From: Alphaproteobacteria bacterium
GTDB taxonomy: Bacteria; Pseudomonadota; Alphaproteobacteria; Rhizobiales; Beijerinckiaceae
Reading direction: 5' to 3'
DNA length: 10,416 nucleotides
Assembly: GCA_009921785.1 (NCBI GenBank)
Contig: RFXE01000049.1
Span: 1-10,416 of the forward strand
Part shown: positions 6,496 to 10,416 of the stretch, one piece after another
Position numbering within the stretch: the first letter of the stretch is position 1
How the letters are laid out: each line of letters begins with the position of its first letter
Notes under the pieces: generated by a model
Told to the model about the DNA's origin: nothing
Database searches by the model: none
The model's input: the letters and a program-made list of their open reading frames with translations, nothing else
Made by a program: the position numbers and the translations under genes

Positions 6496-8058
6496 ATGAC
6501 GGTCACGATTGATGGCGCAAAACTGACAATTGATGGTGTGGTGCGTGTAGCGCGCCCGGGTGCCAATGGCCGCTATGAGAAAGCCGCGCTTTCGCCGAAA
6601 GCGCGTGAACGGATCGCGGCCACGCGCGCCTTCATCGATAAAGAATGGATGAATGATGACGCGCCCCTGATGTATTCATTCAATACGGGCGTGGGCCTCT
6701 TTAAAGATCAGCGCGTCTTGATGTCGGATATGGCGGCCTATCAGACGAAGTCGATTTACGCACACGCCACCGGTATTGGCGAACCGCTTGATGAAGATAT
6801 TGTGCGCGCCACCATGTTGCTCCGTGCTAATGCTTTTGCATCGAATTATTCCGGCCCGCGCGTTGAAGTTGTTGATCGCCTTCTCGACTTTTTGAACAAG
6901 GGCTTGATCCCCGTCATTCCGGCGAAAGGCTCTGTGGGCGCATCGGGTGATCTTGCACCACTGGCACATATGTCGGGTGCGCTTTGCGGCTTCCCGGAAG
7001 CCGAAATCATCTACAAAGGCAAGCGCATGCCCGCGCGTGATGCGATCAAGAAAGCGGGGCTAGAGCCCGATTTCACATTGCATGCGAAAGACGCTTCTGC
7101 GTTGATCAATGGCTCGACTGTTTCCCTCGCGATTGCCGTGCTTGCGATTTATGATGCGAAACGCATTCGCAAAGCGGCTGATATAGGCATGTGCTTGTCT
7201 CTTGAAGCGATGCGCGGCGAACTCGCTGCCTTTGATCCGCGCGTGCACAAAGCACGTCCGCATGAAGGGCAACGCAAAATCGCGTCCAACATTCGTAAGA
7301 TCACCGAAGGCTCGAAGCGCTGCTCGCAGGATGTCTATTCACTTCGCTGCACTCCGCAGGTTCATGGCCCCGCGCTTGAAGCTCTGGATTATGCCACGAA
7401 GATCATTTCCACCGAGATCAATTCAGCAACCGATAATCCGCTGATTTTTGAAAATGGTGACGGCACTTATGTTGTCATTTCAGGTGGTCACTTCCATGGC
7501 CAATATGTGGCGCAAGCGATGGATCTTGTGGCCATCGCGATTGCTGATTTGGGGTCGATCTCCGAGCGTCGTCTCGCGCGCCTCATTGATCCGACCATGA
7601 GCTATGGTCTGCCGCGCAATTTGCTCGCTGGTAAGAAGGGTTTGAATACGGGCTTTGCAACGGTGCAATGTTCAATGTCGGCGCTTGTGATGGAAAATCG
7701 CACGCTGTCGATGCCGGGTTCGGTCGATTCCATTCCCGGTAAGAGCAATGCGGAAGACCATGTTTCAAATTCGACATGGTGCGCACGCAAAGCCCGCACG
7801 ATTGTTGCGAATGTCGAATATATTGTCGCGATGGAAATCTTGATGGCAGGTCAAGCGCTTTCGCTCATCGAGCCGATTGCGAAGGATCATCCGATTGGCA
7901 AGGGTTCTGCCGCAGCACTTGCCTCTTTGCGCAGTGTTGTTGATCCCGCGCTTGACGGCGATCGTTGGTATGCAACTGAAATGAATCTCGCGCATCAACA
8001 TGTACGCTCAGGCGCAGTCATTGAGGCGGTTGAAGCGTCAGTCGGCAAACTCGACTGA
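6496..8058 (+). CDS. MIO-dependent aromatic amino acid / histidine ammonia-lyase family protein
   Basis: Member of the HAL/PAL/TAL family, which removes ammonia from an aromatic amino acid with the autocatalytic MIO cofactor; histidine ammonia-lyase makes urocanate. At 520 residues it is close to the usual 500-510. The MIO triad A149-S150-G151 lies in GSVGASGDLAPLAHMSG. Other active-site positions map well: Y60 in the YSFNTGVG block, H90 in AHATG, N205 in INGS, Q278, Y281 and R284 in QDVYSLRC, F333 in HFHG, and E420 in AEDHVS. The A89-H90 pair and E420 resemble HAL (Ser-His, Glu) more than PAL or TAL. Deviations are NGST where HAL has NGTQ, NAEDHVSNS where HAL has NQEDHVSMG, and YSFNTGVG for the usual YGxNTGFG. 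No hutU, hutI or hutG is adjacent, so histidine is a plausible but unproven substrate and I withhold hutH. It may be co-transcribed with the upstream lipoprotein gene. Confidence 0.88.
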   Translation: MTVTIDGAKLTIDGVVRVARPGANGRYEKAALSPKARERIAATRAFIDKEWMNDDAPLMYSFNTGVGLFKDQRVLMSDMAAYQTKSIYAHATGIGEPLDEDIVRATMLLRANAFASNYSGPRVEVVDRLLDFLNKGLIPVIPAKGSVGASGDLAPLAHMSGALCGFPEAEIIYKGKRMPARDAIKKAGLEPDFTLHAKDASALINGSTVSLAIAVLAIYDAKRIRKAADIGMCLSLEAMRGELAAFDPRVHKARPHEGQRKIASNIRKITEGSKRCSQDVYSLRCTPQVHGPALEALDYATKIISTEINSATDNPLIFENGDGTYVVISGGHFHGQYVAQAMDLVAIAIADLGSISERRLARLIDPTMSYGLPRNLLAGKKGLNTGFATVQCSMSALVMENRTLSMPGSVDSIPGKSNAEDHVSNSTWCARKARTIVANVEYIVAMEILMAGQALSLIEPIAKDHPIGKGSAAALASLRSVVDPALDGDRWYATEMNLAHQHVRSGAVIEAVEASVGKLD

Positions 8059-8065
8059 CGCCTCA
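8031..8065. terminator. Near-perfect hairpin across the ammonia-lyase stop codon, between convergent genes
   Basis: GCGTCAGTCG (8035-8044) pairs perfectly with CGACTGACGC (8052-8061) around a 7-nt loop. After one mismatch, three more pairs (8031-8033 with 8063-8065) extend it. The TGA stop (8056-8058) lies inside the right arm, and the terC stop is at 8070-8072. No T-run follows on either strand. The site suggests a shared bidirectional terminator or RNA 3'-end stabiliser for the two converging genes. Confidence 0.55.
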
Positions 8066-8069
8066 GAGC

Positions 8070-9086
8070 TTAGCTTAATTGTCCCAAAGCCTTTTTGGGT
8101 TGTGAGCGTGACCAGATCATACTCACGACAACGCCCGCACCGATGATGCTTACAATGGCCGCCAGGGAGAATGCCGGCGGGATTTTCTCGATGCCGAGAA
8201 GATCGGCGGCAAAGATCTTGGTGCCGATAAAGATCAATACAATTGCCAACGCATATTTGAGATAGTGGAAGCGCTCAATCATCGCGGAGAGGGCGAAATA
8301 AAGCGCCCGCAAGCCGAGAATGGCGAAGATGTTTGATGTGTAGACAATAAAGGGATCGGTTGTGATCGCAAAGATTGCCGGTACTGAGTCAACCGCGAAT
8401 ACGACATCGGCGATTTCAATCAACACGAGCGCCATGAAGAGCGGCGTAACATGAAGCAGAGTCTTGCCGGTCTTCGTGTCTGGGAGACGCACGAAGAAGC
8501 GCTCTTCATGATGCGTCTCGGTCACACGTAGCCAGCGCTTCATGAAGCGCAGGATTGGATTAGTGCTGATATCGGTGGGCTTATCGCTGGCAAGTAGCAT
8601 CTTGATGCCTGTGGCGATGAGGAACACCGCGAAGACATAAAGCACCCATGAGAATTCCGAGATCACAGCAGCACCGAGCGCAATCATGATCGCGCGTAGA
8701 ATGATGACCCCAAGAATGCCCCAGAACAGCACGCGATGCTGATATTTATCCGGCACGGCAAAGAAGGAAAAAATCATCGCGATGACAAAAATATTGTCGA
8801 TGGCGAGGGCTTTTTCGACGGCAAAGCCGGTGAGATAATTCATGCCCGCGTCGGCACCGAGTGTGAACCAGATGCCTGCGCCATAAATCAAACCGAGGCT
8901 GATATAGAAAACCGACAATACAAGGCTATGACGCACGGAAATGACTTGGTTCTTCCTATTGAGAACGCCAAGATCAAGCGCCAACAAAAATAAAACTAGC
9001 CCCGTGAAGCTGAGCCACATCCAAAGCGGCTTCCCAAGCGCGGGGAGTATCATGAGATCAATGAAATATTGGGCATCAAATGCCAT
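8070..9086 (-). CDS. TerC/Alx family integral membrane protein
   Basis: Polytopic inner-membrane protein of the TerC family, whose members (Alx, TerC, YkoY/YceF types) are linked to manganese export, metal loading of exported enzymes or tellurite resistance. It has 338 residues, close to E. coli Alx (about 320), with seven or more hydrophobic segments (for example 22-41, 55-75, 96-110, 119-140, 147-165, 214-240, 252-270, 278-292, 308-326). Family acidic motifs are intact: VEKALAIDNIFV (90-101, E91 and D97) and IEIADVVFAVDSVPAIFAIT (223-242, E224, D227, D233), which probably bind the metal. A hydrophilic loop (about 168-208) separates the two halves. The ATG at 9086 is preferred because AGGAGG lies 6 nt upstream; an upstream TTG (9107) would place that site inside the gene. 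A manganese role is inferred from the family, and the specific substrate is not visible. Confidence 0.9.
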   Translation of the reverse strand: MAFDAQYFIDLMILPALGKPLWMWLSFTGLVLFLLALDLGVLNRKNQVISVRHSLVLSVFYISLGLIYGAGIWFTLGADAGMNYLTGFAVEKALAIDNIFVIAMIFSFFAVPDKYQHRVLFWGILGVIILRAIMIALGAAVISEFSWVLYVFAVFLIATGIKMLLASDKPTDISTNPILRFMKRWLRVTETHHEERFFVRLPDTKTGKTLLHVTPLFMALVLIEIADVVFAVDSVPAIFAITTDPFIVYTSNIFAILGLRALYFALSAMIERFHYLKYALAIVLIFIGTKIFAADLLGIEKIPPAFSLAAIVSIIGAGVVVSMIWSRSQPKKALGQLS

Positions 9087-9092
9087 TATTCG

Positions 9093-9098
9093 CCTCCT
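9093..9098 (-). promoter_or_regulatory. Ribosome binding site of the terC-like gene
   Basis: The minus strand reads AGGAGG, 6 nt before the ATG at 9086. This decides the start in favour of MAFDAQYF over an upstream in-frame TTG. Confidence 0.8.
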
Positions 9099-9181
9099 CT
9101 GTGTCAAAATCGAAGATCCGACATCACGAGCATACGCTCGCCAGAGGGGCCCGGTTCTTCGTTGATGCTATCAAAAACAGA

Positions 9182-9209
9182 ATTATGGAAAAATCATGGC
9201 AAAGCCCAA
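9182..9209 (-). promoter_or_regulatory. Possible sigma-70 promoter of the terC-like gene
   Basis: On the minus strand TTGGGC (9204-9209) and CATAAT (9182-9187) are separated by 16 nt, a fair -35/-10 match about 96 nt before the start codon. The leader that follows holds a small hairpin, CGAGC-ATAC-GCTCG (9127-9140). I could not recognise the manganese yybP-ykoY riboswitch, which often precedes such genes. Support is sequence match only. Confidence 0.3.
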
Positions 9210-9228
9210 GATTAAATTTGCTAAAGAT

Positions 9229-10416
9229 TTACTTTTGGTAATGGCGTACAAAATCCAAAAGCACATCAAGAGCGGTGTCGCAATCGTCTTCTGTCATGGA
9301 TTCAAGCGGACTGTGGCTGATGCCGCCTTTGCAGCGAACAAACATCATGCCGGCGGGGCAAAGTTCAGCCATGGCCATCGCATCATGTCCCGCACCTGAA
9401 GGCAAAAGTCGCGGTGAAATTTGACGACGACCAATCGCGTCCGAAAGTCCGGTAATAAAACTTTGCGCCATCGGCGTGGCTTTTGCCGAAGATAGAGACT
9501 CTATATGCAATGTCACATGACGCTGCGCAGCTATGGCTTTGCATTCTTTTTCAATTGCCGCCGTGACTTTTTCGCGCACGGAATCATCCGGTGAGCGGGT
9601 ATCAAGCGAGAAGCGCACTTCGCCGGGGATCACATTCACCGCACCGGGATAGGCTTGGAATCGTCCCACCGTTGCGACAACGCTCTCATGCGTCTGGCCG
9701 ATTTTTTCAATCGCAAGCGCCATTTCGGCGGCGGCCGTCAAAGCATCATGACGCATCGCCATCGGCACAGTGCCCGCATGTCCCGGCTCGCCTTTTACCG
9801 TCAAAGCCCAGCGTGTTGCGCCATTGATCGCAGTGACAACGCCTACGGGAAGATTTTCAGCCTCAAGAACAGGACCTTGCTCAATGTGAATCTCAACATA
9901 GCCGATCAAATGATTTCATCTGTGTGGGATCAAAACCATTCGCGGTTAAGGCTTCACGAATTGAAAGGCCCTTCTCATCGCGCGCATCAAGTGCTGAGTC
10001 AGGTAATGTTCCGGCAAGTGCGCGTGACGAAGTGAGATTGGCGGGAAAGCGCACGTTTTCCTCGTCACCGAAGCCGAGTATTTCAATGGCGAAATCGAGA
10101 CGTTCGCCCTGTTGATGTAGGGCTTCAACGATTCCAATCGCGGCAATCACGCCGAGCGCGCCATCATAAGCGCCACCATCAACAACCGTATCGATATGTG
10201 AGCCGATGAGCAAAGCAGGCTGGCCTTTTTCTTTGCCCTCATAGCGTCCAACAACAGTGCCAAGCGCATCAACATGCACGGAGTCACATCCGGCTTTGCG
10301 CATTTCATCGACGATGTAATCGATCGATTTGATATGTGAAGGGGAAAGATAAAGCCGGGTGATTTTACCCGGTTCATCCGTGTAGGCGCGAAGCGCTTCA
10401 AGGCGTTCAAAGGCGC
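9229..10416 (-). pseudogene. M20C Zn-dependent hydrolase (allantoate amidohydrolase / N-carbamoyl-L-amino-acid hydrolase), frameshifted and 5'-partial
   Basis: Metal-dependent amidase of the allantoate amidohydrolase/L-carbamoylase family, which hydrolyses ureido compounds in purine or pyrimidine salvage. The gene runs off the right edge. The first 173 visible codons (10414 down to TGA at 9893-9895) carry LLIGSHIDTVVDGGAYDGALG with the metal-binding His and Asp, and FGDEENVRFP with the Glu pair. They end at GFDPTQMKSFDRLC. The rest continues in another frame from about 9909: IGYVEIHIEQGPVLEAENLP with the next His, GHAGTVPMAMRHDAL, NVIPGEVRFSLD, SGAGHDAMAMAEL and SHSPLE with the last His. Relatives have about 6 more residues at the junction, so a deletion of about 17-20 nt (2 modulo 3) is likely. 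All known metal ligands within the window survive, so decay is recent or the break is an assembly error. EEN replaces the usual EEG. An internal TTG at 9909 could begin a fragment, but that would lack half the active site. The exact substrate is uncertain. Confidence 0.82.

Noticed and set aside
6496..8058. Complete hut operon around the ammonia-lyase
   Set aside because: Neighbours are a lipoprotein and a terC-like gene; no urocanase, imidazolonepropionase or formiminoglutamase reading is present in the window.
9087..9228. Manganese yybP-ykoY riboswitch ahead of the terC-like gene
   Set aside because: These riboswitches often precede terC/alx genes, but I could not find the conserved loop sequences in the 142-nt leader; only a 5-bp hairpin (9127-9140) and a candidate promoter are visible.
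1..10416. Mobile element, CRISPR array, phage or defence island
   Set aside because: No transposase or integrase reading, no regularly spaced repeats, no terminal inverted repeats or target duplications, and no marked composition change.

Overview
The window looks like ordinary chromosomal DNA of an alphaproteobacterium, most likely Hyphomicrobiales (Rhizobiales) or a near relative. This rests on the flavour of the proteins: a Uup-type ABC-F ATPase beginning on GTG, a short CspA-like protein, the COG2081 flavoprotein and an allantoate-amidohydrolase-like M20C enzyme. GC content is moderate and codon use is similar across all genes. No database search was possible, so the taxonomy is an inference. 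I see no mobile element, tRNA, rRNA, CRISPR array, phage gene or defence system.

Layout from left to right. The 5' part of a transaldolase gene (minus, runs off the left edge) is divergent from a complete M20D amidohydrolase (plus). That gene converges on uup (minus, ABC-F ATPase), with a long hairpin covering the uup stop codon. A 309-bp gap separates uup from a divergent cold-shock gene (plus), which ends in a textbook intrinsic terminator. Next is a COG2081 FAD-dependent oxidoreductase (plus), broken by a small frameshifting deletion. Its stop codon directly abuts the stop codon of a small unrecognised gene on the minus strand. Then come a lipoprotein gene and an aromatic-amino-acid/histidine ammonia-lyase homologue with a complete MIO motif (both plus). 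The lyase converges on a terC-like membrane protein gene (minus), with a near-perfect hairpin across the lyase stop codon. Last is an M20C allantoate amidohydrolase/N-carbamoyl-amino-acid hydrolase gene (minus, runs off the right edge), which also carries a frameshifting lesion.

The genes do not form one pathway. The two M20 hydrolases and the ammonia-lyase all act on nitrogen compounds (amide or ureido hydrolysis, amino-acid deamination), but they are not arranged as one operon and no hut or allantoin-pathway genes lie beside them. The points most worth a second look are the two independently damaged genes within 6 kb, the non-canonical active-site residues of the ammonia-lyase, and the hairpins placed over stop codons at two convergent gene ends. 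I did not find convincing evidence of a new biological system here.
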